Positions 1 to 8,148 of a DNA stretch of 64,000 bases are shown piece after piece. The stretch lies in NCBI GenBank assembly GCA_040756995.1, contig JBFLYK010000005.1, positions 139,043-203,042 of the forward strand, in the 5' to 3' direction. The notes beneath the pieces are model-generated. The model was not told the DNA's origin, ran no database searches, and worked only from the letters and a program-made list of their open reading frames with translations. Positions within the stretch are counted from its first letter, which is position 1. Every line of letters begins with the position of its first letter. The DNA is from BP-133 sp040756995 (lineage in GTDB: Bacteria; Actinomycetota; Acidimicrobiia; IMCC26256; BP-133). The position numbers and the translations under genes were made by a program.

Positions 1-1
1 G

Positions 2-268
2 GAGGCCGCCTTCGAGGAGGCCGACCGACTGGTCGAGGACGTGCTCGTCGAGCGCGGCTACCCCATCACTGACGTCGACCACCAGATCGCCGACCTCTCC
101 GTCGAACACAGCGACGTGCTCGGCCACTACCGGCAGGCGCACGAGATCGCCCAGGCGTCAGCGGCCGGCCGGACGACGACCGAGGACCTCCGACGGGGGA
201 TGGTCCACTACCGGGCCCTGTTCGCCGCTCTCCTCGAGGACCAGGCCGACGCCCGGACCCGCCGCTGA
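2..268 (+). CDS. Hypothetical protein, 3' part only
   Basis: The 5' end lies before the window; the frame is open from base 2 to a TGA at 266-268. The visible 88 residues are acidic and helical (FEEADRLVEDVL near the start, then RGYPITDVDHQIADLSV, and a tail with HYRALFAALLED). The pattern of a paired-acidic helix, a D-x-RR segment and a terminal HYR-x-LF helix also occurs in the next gene, so the two look like tandem paralogues. I know similar small actinobacterial proteins only as hypothetical. The next gene follows after 10 bases, so they are probably co-transcribed. No enzyme motif is visible. Confidence 0.7.
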   Translation, partial: EAAFEEADRLVEDVLVERGYPITDVDHQIADLSVEHSDVLGHYRQAHEIAQASAAGRTTTEDLRRGMVHYRALFAALLEDQADARTRR

Positions 269-278
269 GGAGGCCACG

Positions 279-680
279 ATGACCACACCGGAACCGAACC
301 TGAGGATGTCTGGCGCCGTCGACGCCGACGACGAATTCGCCGACCCGGATCCGATCTCGATCGAACATGTCGCCGACGATCCCGATGCGATGCCGGTCCG
401 ACAGGACGGCGCGGACCTGCTGTTCACCGCCGAGGAGCAGAAGGGATTCACCCGGCGGTGGACCGACGTCCAGACCCGCTTCGTCGACGACCCTCGCGAA
501 GCCGTGGCGGCCGCCGACGACCTGGTCGGCGAGGTCATGGCCGGGATCGACAGCCGGCTCGCCCGGCGCTGCTCCGCCCTCGGCCAGCAGTGGGCCGGGG
601 ACGATGAGCCCGACACCGAGGACCTGCGGCTGGCGCTCCAGCGGTACCGCGCCTTCTTCCAACGACTGCTGTCGATCTAA
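279..680 (+). CDS. Hypothetical protein, paralogue of the upstream gene
   Basis: 133 residues. The ATG at 279 has a strong AGGAGG about five bases upstream, overlapping the stop of the preceding gene. The N-terminal third is acidic and probably disordered. Residues about 50-133 form the conserved part (RRWTDVQTRFVDDPREAV, then DLVGEVM, and RYRAFFQRLLSI at the end), matching the helix pattern of the gene before it. No catalytic residues, membrane segment or signal peptide can be seen. A GC-rich hairpin starts right after the stop, and the end of the gene plus this hairpin is repeated 2.3 kb away. Confidence 0.75.
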   Translation: MTTPEPNLRMSGAVDADDEFADPDPISIEHVADDPDAMPVRQDGADLLFTAEEQKGFTRRWTDVQTRFVDDPREAVAAADDLVGEVMAGIDSRLARRCSALGQQWAGDDEPDTEDLRLALQRYRAFFQRLLSI

Positions 681-711
681 CCGCCGGCCGGGGCCCGTCC
701 GGCGCTTTCGG
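669..711 (+). repeat. Copy A of a duplicated gene-end plus hairpin
   Basis: These 43 bases cover the last codons and stop of the preceding gene and a hairpin with CCGG/CCGG arms (684-687 and 699-702). The same element recurs at 2946-2988 with 37 of 43 identical bases by my count. The first 14 bases are identical. In the stem, one C-to-T change in the left arm is matched by a G-to-A change in the right arm, so pairing is kept. A terminator role is plausible for the hairpin but there is no T run. Confidence 0.55.
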
Positions 712-753
712 CTCCGAGGGTCTTTCGCGGTTCGAGTGTGTTGGGGGTTGTCG

Positions 754-2025
754 TTACGCGTCGCTGCGGCTGTCGCTCTTGCGGGCCTTGTGGGCGTACA
801 TGGCCTGGTCGGCCCGTTGGATGAGCTCGTCCAGGTCGCAGTCGTGGTCCGGGTCCGGTTGGCACACGGCGAGGCCGATGCTGACTGAGACCGGGTAGGT
901 GACGGTGGCGGCCGCCCTGGCGACCTGAGCGGCCAGGCGGGCCTCGATGCCGTCGACCTGGTCGGCCTCGGCCAGGAGGATGGCGAACTCGTCGCCGCCG
1001 AGGCGGCCGACGATGTCGGATTCCCGGCAGGCGGCTCGGAGCGCGCCGGCCACGAGGCGGAGAACCTGGTCGCCGGCCGGGTGCCCGTAGGTGTCGTTGA
1101 TGGCCTTGAGGCCATCGACGTCGACGAACAGGCCGATGAGCGGCCGGCCGGCCCGGGTGACCTCCTTGACGGCCTGTTCGGCCAGGAGCGTGAAGGCCCG
1201 CCGGTTGTGCAGGCCGGTGAGGTCGTCGACCAGAGCGAGCTCCCACAGCTCCTCTTCGGCCCGGCGTCGCTCGGAGATGTCGTGAAGCAGAGCGTTGAAC
1301 ATGAGGTCCCCGCCGCTGTCGAGGGCCCAGATGGTCAGCTCCACGGGGAACTCGCGGCCGTCCCGCCGGCGCCCCTCCAGCTCGAGGCGCTGGCCGAGCA
1401 CCGGTCCCTCGCCGGTGAGCAGGTAGTGAGCGAGACCTCGGCTGTGGTCCTCCCGGTAGCGGGGCGGGATGATCGTGTCGACCAGGCGCCGGCCGATGGC
1501 CTCGTGGCGGGGCCAGCCGAAGGTCACCTCGGCCTGCTGGTTCCACTCGGTGATCCGGCCCTCGGTATTCATGGCCACGAAGGCCTCGGTCGAAGTGGCG
1601 ATCAGCCGGCGGAAGAGCTGCTCGCTCGCCCGCAATGCGGCGTCCTCGGCCCGCCGGGCGGTGACGTCCCGCACGATCAGGCAGTTCCGCTCCTGCCCGG
1701 CGGCGTCAGTGAAGAGGACCGAGGTGACCTCGGCCTCGAGCGTTGAGCCGTCGCGGCACCGGAAGGACAGGTCGGCCTCGAAGAGGCCGGTGCGGGCCCG
1801 CTCGGCCAGGGCCGCCTCCCACCGGTCCCGGTCGTCCGGGTCGACGATGCCGTCCCGCCCGATCCGGCGAAGGTCGCCCTCGTCGTAACCCAGGAGACGA
1901 CACGCCGCCGGGTTGGCGGCCAGGATCCGGCCAGTTCGGGGGTCGGTGAAGAGGACCGCCTGGGGGCTATGGAACGACAGCGCCTTGCACGCCTCGGCGT
2001 CGAGTGCCTCCCACCCTTCCTGCAT
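754..2025 (-). CDS. Diguanylate cyclase with two PAS domains
   Basis: Cytoplasmic sensor enzyme that makes cyclic di-GMP from two GTP. In the 423-residue product, PAS domains span about 15-125 and 130-255, followed by a GGDEF domain from about 262 (DDLTGLHNRRAF) to 418. The active-site GGDEF (343-347) is intact, and RESD at 334-337 is an RxxD inhibitory site five residues upstream, so it should be active and product-inhibited. No membrane segment is present; the PAS domains presumably sense a small ligand, redox state or light. The ATG at 2025 has AAAGGA about 11 bases upstream; a TTG at 2073 would add 16 residues. It is divergent from the GNAT gene across a short intergenic region. Confidence 0.9.
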   Translation of the reverse strand: MQEGWEALDAEACKALSFHSPQAVLFTDPRTGRILAANPAACRLLGYDEGDLRRIGRDGIVDPDDRDRWEAALAERARTGLFEADLSFRCRDGSTLEAEVTSVLFTDAAGQERNCLIVRDVTARRAEDAALRASEQLFRRLIATSTEAFVAMNTEGRITEWNQQAEVTFGWPRHEAIGRRLVDTIIPPRYREDHSRGLAHYLLTGEGPVLGQRLELEGRRRDGREFPVELTIWALDSGGDLMFNALLHDISERRRAEEELWELALVDDLTGLHNRRAFTLLAEQAVKEVTRAGRPLIGLFVDVDGLKAINDTYGHPAGDQVLRLVAGALRAACRESDIVGRLGGDEFAILLAEADQVDGIEARLAAQVARAAATVTYPVSVSIGLAVCQPDPDHDCDLDELIQRADQAMYAHKARKSDSRSDA

Positions 2026-2202
2026 GATCCCGACCGTCCTTTGCACCGTCCCTGGGCCGGAGTCATCCTCCAACGGATGTCAAGAGGCCATCACCAAAGT
2101 GAAGACCAACCGCTCGCCGGACCACCCTCTGGCCCCGCCGGGACCTGCTGACGCCTCACCGCTCGCAACGGCGCAGGGCCGGCGCCCGGCCACAATGGGT
2201 CG

Positions 2203-2835
2203 ATGGGTGTCGGCGTGACCGTTCGTTCTTCGCTGGCTGGTGATCGCGAGGCGATTCTCGCTGTGGTGCGCGATGCCTTCGCCACCGGAGGCCGCGACGG
2301 CCAGGAGGAGGTCGACATCGTCGAGATGACCTGGTCCCTTGGCGCCGGGGCGGCCGGCTTGGAGCTGGTCGCCGTGGACGGCGGGCAGGTCGTCGGCCAT
2401 GTGCTGGCCGCTTACGGCCATCTCGACGGGCGGGAGGTGGTGGGGGTCGCGCCGGTATCCGTTGTCACGGCGCGCCAGGGGGAAGGGATCGGCACGGCCC
2501 TGATGACCGAGCTCATCCGTCGCGCCGATGAGGCCGGCCTTCCGCTGCTCGTCGTCCTCGGGGAACCGGCCTACTACTCGCGCTTCGGCTTCGAGCCGTC
2601 CGGCCCGCTCGGGCTCAGCTATCCGCCGGCCGGTGCGAACAGTCCCTACTTCCAGGTGCGCCGGCTCACCGGCTACGAACCCGCCTACCGGGTCAGTTCA
2701 CCTACTGCTGGGAGCGGGCCTGAACGGGTCACCGACCTAGTGCCGCGGCCGCCAATGTTTGCGCCCAGGAGGTCCTGGCGGATCGGTGTCCATCGGTGGG
2801 GATGTGCCGTGGTTATGCACTTAGGTTGTCGATAA
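2203..2835 (+). CDS. GNAT N-acetyltransferase (YhbS-like), C-terminus probably frameshifted
   Basis: Residues 5-165 are a typical GNAT fold: VTVRSSLAGDREAI at the start, the acetyl-CoA loop RQGEGIGTAL, then LGEPAYYSRFGFEPSG as in YhbS-type acetyltransferases. After RRLTGYEPAYR the frame runs on to 2835 with sequence that does not look coding. Shifting by one base near 2692-2694 instead gives QFTYCWERA and a stop at 2721-2723, the ending expected for this family. Either one base is missing in the sequence or the gene carries a real frameshift. GTG at 2215 is an alternative start. The substrate is unknown. Confidence 0.7.
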   Translation: MGVGVTVRSSLAGDREAILAVVRDAFATGGRDGQEEVDIVEMTWSLGAGAAGLELVAVDGGQVVGHVLAAYGHLDGREVVGVAPVSVVTARQGEGIGTALMTELIRRADEAGLPLLVVLGEPAYYSRFGFEPSGPLGLSYPPAGANSPYFQVRRLTGYEPAYRVSSPTAGSGPERVTDLVPRPPMFAPRRSWRIGVHRWGCAVVMHLGCR

Positions 2836-3052
2836 CCACGACGGATCTCGTCCGAACTTGCCGATTCCCAGCAACTCCAGACAGCGCAAAGGTTGTCTGA
2901 CGCAGTACTAGCCGTTGACGTCTTTCAACGGACGAGGCCGAGCAGCTGTCGATCTAACCCCTGGCCGGGGGCCGTCCAGCGGTTTCGCCACCGGCGCTCG
3001 AGATTGTCGGCCGGTCGTCGCGTCGACGAGGATGGTTGCCGTGAGGCTCGGC
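2724..3052. other. Non-coding stretch with remnants of a hypothetical-protein gene
   Basis: I find no convincing gene here. Around 2930-2957 there are traces of the end of the gene at 279-680: TTTCAACGG matches its FQR codons, and the 14 bases beginning at 2946 repeat its last codons and stop. The parts between do not align well, so this looks like a decayed third paralogue rather than a working gene. Base composition is less GC-rich at 2810-2930 than in the flanking genes. Confidence 0.4.
2946..2988 (+). repeat. Copy B of the gene-end plus hairpin element
   Basis: Second copy of the element at 669-711. The stem arms here are CTGG (2961-2964) and CCAG (2976-2979) in place of CCGG/CCGG, a compensatory change. 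The flanking first 14 bases are identical to copy A. Confidence 0.55.
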
Positions 3053-3598
3053 ATGAAGGCACTGCTGGCGATGGCCGGACTCATGTCGGGCGCGGGTTGC
3101 GATCACGAACCGGACATCGTTCTGACCACGGTCCTTTCGCTGCGCATGCCGGCAGCCGAGAACGAAAATCTGATGCGCTCGATGTGTGATCTCCCGACCC
3201 AGCGGCCCAACGACGCCCTGCGTGTCCGGTGGACCAACGGCCAGCGGGTCGTGTTCGAACAGACCGTCCGCTGCGAGCCGTTGCGTGAGAACCCCGGGCC
3301 GCAGACGGAGCGTCCGTAGGGGACCGGCCTCGGCGGGAGCCGGCAGGTTCAGAAAGGGCAGGCGCGGGTCACTATCCAGCAGCCCGGCGGCGGCATAGAT
3401 GATCAAGGCCACCAGGGCCACGGTGGCGACGACCAGGACCCAGGGGGTCCAGCGCACGATCCGCTCGGCCAGGTCGTCCTCGGGGCTGGGAGCATCCTCG
3501 TGACCAACCGTCTCGTCCGGCGGCGGGCCGGCCGGGCGACCGTGCGTCGCCTGGCGGCCTCCGTTCTTCTCCCGTGCAGTTCCGGGACGCACAATCAC
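2954..3598 (-). CDS. Possible single-pass membrane protein (doubtful C-terminus)
   Basis: An open minus frame starts near a GTG at 3598. It encodes a charged N-terminus (DETVGHEDAPSPEDDLAERI) and a convincing membrane helix (WVLVVATVALVALIIYAAAG) with strongly GC-biased third positions. This part (about 3340-3560) looks coding. From about 3320 to 2954 the frame runs antisense to the putative lipoprotein gene and its codon bias fades, so the true end may differ through a frameshift. No family recognised and the start has no clear ribosome binding site. Confidence 0.3.
   Translation of the reverse strand: MIVRPGTAREKNGGRQATHGRPAGPPPDETVGHEDAPSPEDDLAERIVRWTPWVLVVATVALVALIIYAAAGLLDSDPRLPFLNLPAPAEAGPLRTLRLRPGVLTQRLAADGLFEHDPLAVGPPDTQGVVGPLGREITHRAHQIFVLGCRHAQRKDRGQNDVRFVIATRARHESGHRQQCLHAEPHGNHPRRRDDRPTISSAGGETAGRPPARG
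3053..3319 (+). CDS. Small putative lipoprotein
   Basis: 88 residues. The ATG at 3053 has GAGG six bases upstream; upstream starts (3032, 2915) have worse spacing and would hide the signal. The N-terminus MKALLAMAGLMSGAGC looks like a short lipoprotein signal, with Cys16 as the possible lipidated residue, although Gly rather than Leu at -3 is atypical. The mature part (RWTNGQRVVFEQTVRCEPL near the end) has two further cysteines. Codon third positions are GC-rich, supporting translation. No family recognised. Confidence 0.5.
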   Translation: MKALLAMAGLMSGAGCDHEPDIVLTTVLSLRMPAAENENLMRSMCDLPTQRPNDALRVRWTNGQRVVFEQTVRCEPLRENPGPQTERP

Positions 3599-3890
3599 AG
3601 GTTCGCTGAGCGGCGCACCTCGACCTCTTGCCGGCTCAGCCCTCGTGCGCCCACTCGAGCCACCATGTTCCGTGCTCCGCAGGGATGTTGCGGAGATTCG
3701 GTGGAGGTCCGAGGGCCCGTTGCGGTGGTCGGCGAACCCTGGACCGTGCAACGAATCCCTCGCACACAGCGTCCGGACGCGGACATTCGCCCCGATTCAC
3801 CGAAGCTCGATGGTCCCGTCCCCGGCACCGCGTCTGGCTTTGGGCCCGTGACGTCATGATGACTTCGGGTGGCAACGAAGGAGTGAAGGC

Positions 3891-4931
3891 ATGTCGGACT
3901 CGGACCTGCTCGAGCCGGTGGTGGAAGTCGAAGCGCTGCACGCCCGTCGCCGGCCGGTGGTGGCCGGCGGCGCGCTGGTGGTCACCCTGCTTATGGTCGC
4001 CGCGGGCCTGCTGTGGAGCGGGTCCGACGGTTCGGCGGCCGCCGGGTCGTTCCGGGGGACGCCGGAGCGGCCCCGGGGCCGTGACTGGAAGGAATGCGAT
4101 TCCACCGAATGGCTGACCGCGGCGGTGGCCGAGGTACCCGACGAGTTGCGCTACGCGCCGGCGTTCATCCCGGCCGGATATTCGACGCGGGCCAGTCTCC
4201 TCACCTACCGGGACCACGAGGGCTGCCATCACGGCGCCGAGGCGCTGATCCTGGCCCGGAAGGATCCGGCGGATCCCGCCGTGGTTCGGAGTGTGATCAC
4301 CGTGCGCGGCCCGTCCTACCGCCCGGCGCGCCCGGAGGATCCGCGTTTCCCGTCCGAGCCGGTCGCCGTGCGGGGCGGCGACGGGCGCTTCCGGTTCGGA
4401 GGCCTGGAGTGGACCGATCCCGACGGCGGCCAGTGGACGGTTACCGGCGCCGAGCGGGACGTGCTCGTCGCCGTGATCGACGGGCTGTCCATCGATCTGG
4501 CCGGCGGCGGTCCACCCGTCGAAGCCGGCCACATTCCGGAGGGCTACGACGTGCTGTGGCAGCGGGCCGAGCCGGAGGGGCGTGGTTTCGACAACGACTG
4601 GACCTGGAATGTCCGCCTCGAACCGGACGACCCGTCGGCCAATCCTGTGCAGTACCAGATCTCGGTGACCCGCATGTCCACCCCTGGCACCGTCTTCGAG
4701 GGCGTGACCGGCGACGGGGTCCGACTGACGACCATGCGGGGCCGGCCGGCGGTGGAGGCGTCGTCGGGTCGCGACGGCGAGCAGTACGCCACGATCACCT
4801 GGGACGAGGAAGCCGGCGTAACTGTCTCCGTTTTCGGCACGTCCCGCAGCGGCCCGCCGGACATGGGCATCATGCGCCGGATCGGTGAGTCCGTCGAACT
4901 CGTCGCCCGAGACGACCCCCGGGCTCGCTGA
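3891..4931 (+). CDS. Hypothetical single-pass membrane protein with extracytoplasmic domain
   Basis: 346 residues with AAGGAG eight bases before the ATG. A short cytoplasmic tail (1-22) is followed by one membrane helix at about 23-43 (VVAGGALVVTLLMVAAGLLW) and a large soluble domain predicted outside. The soluble part contains LRYAPAFIPAGYSTRASLL and IPEGYDVLWQRAEP, two similar P-A/E-GY segments that suggest a repeated beta-rich fold. The topology resembles the sensor part of anti-sigma factors, but no cytoplasmic anti-sigma helix is visible. Function unknown. It precedes a secreted protease by 110 bases. Confidence 0.75.
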   Translation: MSDSDLLEPVVEVEALHARRRPVVAGGALVVTLLMVAAGLLWSGSDGSAAAGSFRGTPERPRGRDWKECDSTEWLTAAVAEVPDELRYAPAFIPAGYSTRASLLTYRDHEGCHHGAEALILARKDPADPAVVRSVITVRGPSYRPARPEDPRFPSEPVAVRGGDGRFRFGGLEWTDPDGGQWTVTGAERDVLVAVIDGLSIDLAGGGPPVEAGHIPEGYDVLWQRAEPEGRGFDNDWTWNVRLEPDDPSANPVQYQISVTRMSTPGTVFEGVTGDGVRLTTMRGRPAVEASSGRDGEQYATITWDEEAGVTVSVFGTSRSGPPDMGIMRRIGESVELVARDDPRAR

Positions 4932-5041
4932 CAGCGACGTGACGCGTCCAACAGGACGCCGCGCCGGGGCCGAATCGATCGGGTGCACTTTCGGCCCTTT
5001 CCGGACGGTGCTGTCGACATGGCCTGAGACGGTCACCCACA

Positions 5042-6358
5042 ATGAGCCGCGTGCTGGACCGTGCGCGGCTCGCCCGTGGCTTCGCAGCCATCTTGCCCGC
5101 CGCCGGCCTGGTGGTCAGCGTGCTCCCGGTGGAGGCGGCGGCGTCCCGAGCGTCGGCTTCCGCCCGCTCATCGATCGTCGTCGTGCGCAATGATGCCGAT
5201 CCGGAGGCGGTGGCGAGGTCGGTGGCGGCAAGACCCCGTCACTCCTACACCAGCGCTCTGCGGGGATTCGCCGCCGGCCTCACCGGCTCGCAACGACGGA
5301 AGTTGGAAGTGGATCGGCGCGTGCTGTCCGTCACCGACGACCGGGTCACGCAGCGACAGGTGCAGCAGAGCGCGGCGATGGCGGTTGGACTTTCTGCCCA
5401 GCTGGTGCCGTTCGGAGTTCGGAGAGTCGGTGCGCTGCACAGCCCCACGGCGAAGATCGACGGAGAGGACGACCTCATCGACGTCGACGTCGCGGTGCTC
5501 GATTCGGGTGTCTCCCGACACCCGGACCTCCACCGCGCCGGTGGCGTCGACTGCACTTCCCAGGGCGGGTTCGACGATGAGGACGGTCACGGAACGGTCG
5601 TCGCCGGGATCATCGGCGCATCGGACAACGGTCTCGGCGTCGTCGGAGTCGCACCCGGGGCGCGGATTTGGGCAGTCCGGGTCATGAATGCGGCCGGGAA
5701 GGTGACGGACTCTGACTACCTGTGCGGCCTCGACTGGCTCCACCGACACGCGGCAGAGATCGAGGTTGCCAACCTGTCGTTCGGTGGGTCCGGCGTCGAC
5801 AGCGGATCGTGCGGCTTGACCGACGGTGTTGTGGTCGACCCGTTCCACCTGGGGATCTGCCAGGTGGTCGATGCCGGGGTGGTTGTCGTGGCCCCGGCGA
5901 TGAACGACTCGGTCGACGCCGGCGGCGGGACGCCCGCGGCCTACCCGGAGGTGATCACCGTTTCGGCCTTCACCGACACTGACGGAACGCCCGGCGGCTT
6001 CGGACCGCCGGCCGGGTGTACCGACCAGCCGTCGAGGGACGACACCTTCGCTGACTTCTCGAACTTCGGGGCCGCCGTCGACATCTCCGCTCCCGGGGTC
6101 TGCGTCATCAGTACCTTCCCGGATGCGGCCCGGTCGCGACGGCGGACATGCGGCCGCCACGGCTGCTACGCCCGCAAAACCGGCACGAGCTTCGCCGCGC
6201 CGCACGTCGCCGGTGCGGCGGCCCTTCTCATGGCTCGCCATCCCGACTGGACCCCGACCCAGGTGCATCAGCACCTCGTCGAGACCTCCGAACCAGGGCC
6301 TGTACCGGGCGACCCGGACAGCTTCCCCGAAGGCGTCCTCAACGTCCGGGGCTACTGA
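5042..6358 (+). CDS. Secreted subtilisin-like serine protease (S8)
   Basis: 438 residues: a signal peptide (about 1-34), an inhibitor-I9-type propeptide (about 44-103), then a subtilase domain. The catalytic triad is complete: Asp154 (AVLDSG), His183 (DGHGTVVAG) and Ser383 (GTSFAAPHVAG). The oxyanion Asn is probably Asn288, though its context VVVAPAMND differs from the usual VVAAGN. Extra cysteines (170, 229, 257, 272, 326, 353, 370, 375) suggest disulfides outside the cell. Expected to be exported, cleave its own propeptide and degrade extracellular protein. The start has only a weak ribosome site. Confidence 0.9.
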   Translation: MSRVLDRARLARGFAAILPAAGLVVSVLPVEAAASRASASARSSIVVVRNDADPEAVARSVAARPRHSYTSALRGFAAGLTGSQRRKLEVDRRVLSVTDDRVTQRQVQQSAAMAVGLSAQLVPFGVRRVGALHSPTAKIDGEDDLIDVDVAVLDSGVSRHPDLHRAGGVDCTSQGGFDDEDGHGTVVAGIIGASDNGLGVVGVAPGARIWAVRVMNAAGKVTDSDYLCGLDWLHRHAAEIEVANLSFGGSGVDSGSCGLTDGVVVDPFHLGICQVVDAGVVVVAPAMNDSVDAGGGTPAAYPEVITVSAFTDTDGTPGGFGPPAGCTDQPSRDDTFADFSNFGAAVDISAPGVCVISTFPDAARSRRRTCGRHGCYARKTGTSFAAPHVAGAAALLMARHPDWTPTQVHQHLVETSEPGPVPGDPDSFPEGVLNVRGY

Positions 6359-6441
6359 CTGTCAACGAAGCGTCGGGCGCAGTAGTGTCCGCCGCGGCGG
6401 GGGCGCCGCCACCGCTGCTCGGTCTCGGGAAGGAGGATCCC

Positions 6442-6795
6442 ATGGCCAGAACTCCCCAGGAGGCCTTCGAGACGCACCTGGAAGCGTTGGGTACCGGTGA
6501 CCTGGACAGGATCGCGGCCGACTATTCCGACGACTGCATCCAGATCTCGAACCGGCAGATCCGGCGGGGCAAGGCGGGAATCAAGGAGGCGTTCGCCCAG
6601 ATCTTCGCCGATCTCTCCGCCGCCGGTGAGATCAAGGGTCTCGACGTGCCGGTCCGGGTCTTCGAAGACAACGTCCTCTACATCGAGTGGTGGGCCGATC
6701 TCGGCGACATGCGCTGCGACGGCGTGGACACCTTCGTCTTCGAAGACGGGCTCATCACCGTGCAGACCGTCAAGTACGACATCACCAAGGCCTGA
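6442..6795 (+). CDS. NTF2/SnoaL-fold protein
   Basis: 117 residues, ATG with AGGAGG five bases upstream. The sequence (FETHLEALGTGDLDRIAADYSDDCIQI, then IRRGKAGIKEAFAQIF and the end VKYDI) follows the alpha+beta cone fold of the SnoaL/ketosteroid-isomerase-like group. Members of this group isomerise or hydrate small cyclic substrates, but many are of unknown role and residues alone do not tell which. It converges with another SnoaL-like gene, sharing a hairpin between them. Confidence 0.8.
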   Translation: MARTPQEAFETHLEALGTGDLDRIAADYSDDCIQISNRQIRRGKAGIKEAFAQIFADLSAAGEIKGLDVPVRVFEDNVLYIEWWADLGDMRCDGVDTFVFEDGLITVQTVKYDITKA

Positions 6796-6797
6796 CG

Positions 6798-6819
6798 GTC
6801 ACCGTCCGAGGACGGTGAC
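6798..6819. terminator. Hairpin between two convergent genes
   Basis: A perfect inverted repeat with 10-base arms (6798-6807 and 6810-6819) directly follows one stop codon and overlaps the last codons of the opposing gene. The effective loop is CGAG. There is no T run, but its position between convergent genes only three bases apart suggests it ends transcription from both sides. Confidence 0.55.
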
Positions 6820-7194
6820 GACCAGCTCGGTGTCGAGGTACTCGATGATCTCGACCACCTTGCCGTCGGCGATCCGGTACCACCAGCAGTACTCGTTGTT
6901 GTAGTCCTGGCCGTCCGTGGTCCGGGACAGACCCCGGCCGCGGCCCACCACCCAGTCCCCTTCGGCCACCATGTCGTCGACCACCACGGTCAGGCCTCCG
7001 CCCAGCTGCTGACCGAGCCGGCCGAGCAACCGCTCCGCGGCGTCCGCCTTCCCGTCGTACAGACCGGAGTACTTCGTCGTGCCCCGGATGGTCCACTGCA
7101 CATCATCCGCCAGGCGACCGAGAAACCCCTCGGCATCACCGGCCGACAGAGCGGCGAACATGTCCCGCATCACCTGCTTGTTTGCTTCGCTCAT
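6799..7194 (-). CDS. SnoaL-like (NTF2-fold) protein
   Basis: 131 residues. The start MSEANKQVMRDMFAALSAGD and the middle FLGRLADDVQWTIRGTTKYSG are typical of the SnoaL/PhzA-PhzB-like branch of the NTF2 fold, as is the NEYCWWYRIADGKVVEIIEY segment. Such proteins bind small hydrophobic ligands; no function can be given from sequence. It is a different subgroup from the convergent gene at 6442-6795. Confidence 0.8.
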   Translation of the reverse strand: MSEANKQVMRDMFAALSAGDAEGFLGRLADDVQWTIRGTTKYSGLYDGKADAAERLLGRLGQQLGGGLTVVVDDMVAEGDWVVGRGRGLSRTTDGQDYNNEYCWWYRIADGKVVEIIEYLDTELVVTVLGR

Positions 7195-7209
7195 CGCAGC
7201 CTGCCCCCT

Positions 7210-8058
7210 TTACCGACCAATGGGAACGCCCTCACGCCCGTCGTCAGTGCCGGCCAACGGGAACCAACCGGTGTCGAGCGACGGGCGCCCGCCAGATTTG
7301 AACACTTCGACGGCGGCGGTGAGCTGGGCTTCGGCGGTGTCGGAGGCCAACAGGCGGGCCTGGGTCTCCAGGAAGTCGGCCAGCGCCTGCTCGTGGCTCG
7401 TCTCGAGCGCGGTCGTGATGATGCGTTTGCATTCGCCGTTGCTCGGCAGGTTGTCGGGGTTGAGCAGGGCGACGACCTCCTCCCAGGCCGCGTCGAGGCC
7501 GCCGACGGGCACCACCTGATCGACGACGCCCCACTGGGCCGCCTGAGTACCGGTCAACACCGCGCCGCCCAGCAGCATTGCCTTGGCCCGGGCGATGCCG
7601 ACGAGGCGGGGGAGGCGCCAGGGCGCCATGCCGGCCAGGAAGCCGACCTCCCGGGAAGCGGGGATGGCCAGCGTCGCCCGCTCCGTGGCGATCCGGAGAT
7701 CGCAGGCCAGGGCCAGCTGCAGACCGCCGCCCAGGCAGTAGCCGTCGATGAGGGCCACGACCAGCTGCCTGATGGTCTCCAGATGGTGCAGCGCCACCTC
7801 CCACCATTCGACGGTGGTGGGGGTGAGCCGCCACCCTTCGGCCGCGGCCTTCAGGTCGAGCCCGGCCCCCCAGTGGTCGCAGGACGACCGGATGGCCACG
7901 ACGTCGAAGTCGTCCCGGTCGACCAGACCGGACGTGACGTCGAGAAAATCCCGCAGGAAGGCCTCGTTCTGGGCGTTGAGCACCTTGGGTCGGTCGAGCG
8001 TGACGAACACCCGACGCCCCTCCTGGCGCACGTCCATGGTCTCGTGGGAGCTGGTCAT
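7210..8058 (-). CDS. Enoyl-CoA hydratase/isomerase family protein
   Basis: Crotonase-fold enzyme of about 282 residues. The CoA-binding and oxyanion-hole segments are present (WGAGLDLKAAAEG and ALIDGYCLGGGLQLALACDLRIA), followed by SREVGFLAGMAPWRLPRLVGI. The usual second catalytic Glu position is not obvious (GFLAGMAPW), so it may act as an isomerase or on an unusual acyl-CoA rather than as a classic hydratase. The start is ATG 8058 or GTG 8064. Divergent from the ferredoxin gene. Confidence 0.85.
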   Translation of the reverse strand: MTSSHETMDVRQEGRRVFVTLDRPKVLNAQNEAFLRDFLDVTSGLVDRDDFDVVAIRSSCDHWGAGLDLKAAAEGWRLTPTTVEWWEVALHHLETIRQLVVALIDGYCLGGGLQLALACDLRIATERATLAIPASREVGFLAGMAPWRLPRLVGIARAKAMLLGGAVLTGTQAAQWGVVDQVVPVGGLDAAWEEVVALLNPDNLPSNGECKRIITTALETSHEQALADFLETQARLLASDTAEAQLTAAVEVFKSGGRPSLDTGWFPLAGTDDGREGVPIGR

Positions 8059-8148
8059 CGGCACAGTCTGCCTACGATCCGGCCGGGTTGCTCGTTGGCG
8101 CCGCCCGGGTAGGCATCATGCGGAGGACACCGACGAGGAGGTGTGGCC

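Noticed and set aside
3636..5042. 468-codon minus frame opposite the 3891-4931 gene
   Set aside because: No start with a ribosome site and no recognisable fold; the plus gene has a strong ribosome site and membrane helix.
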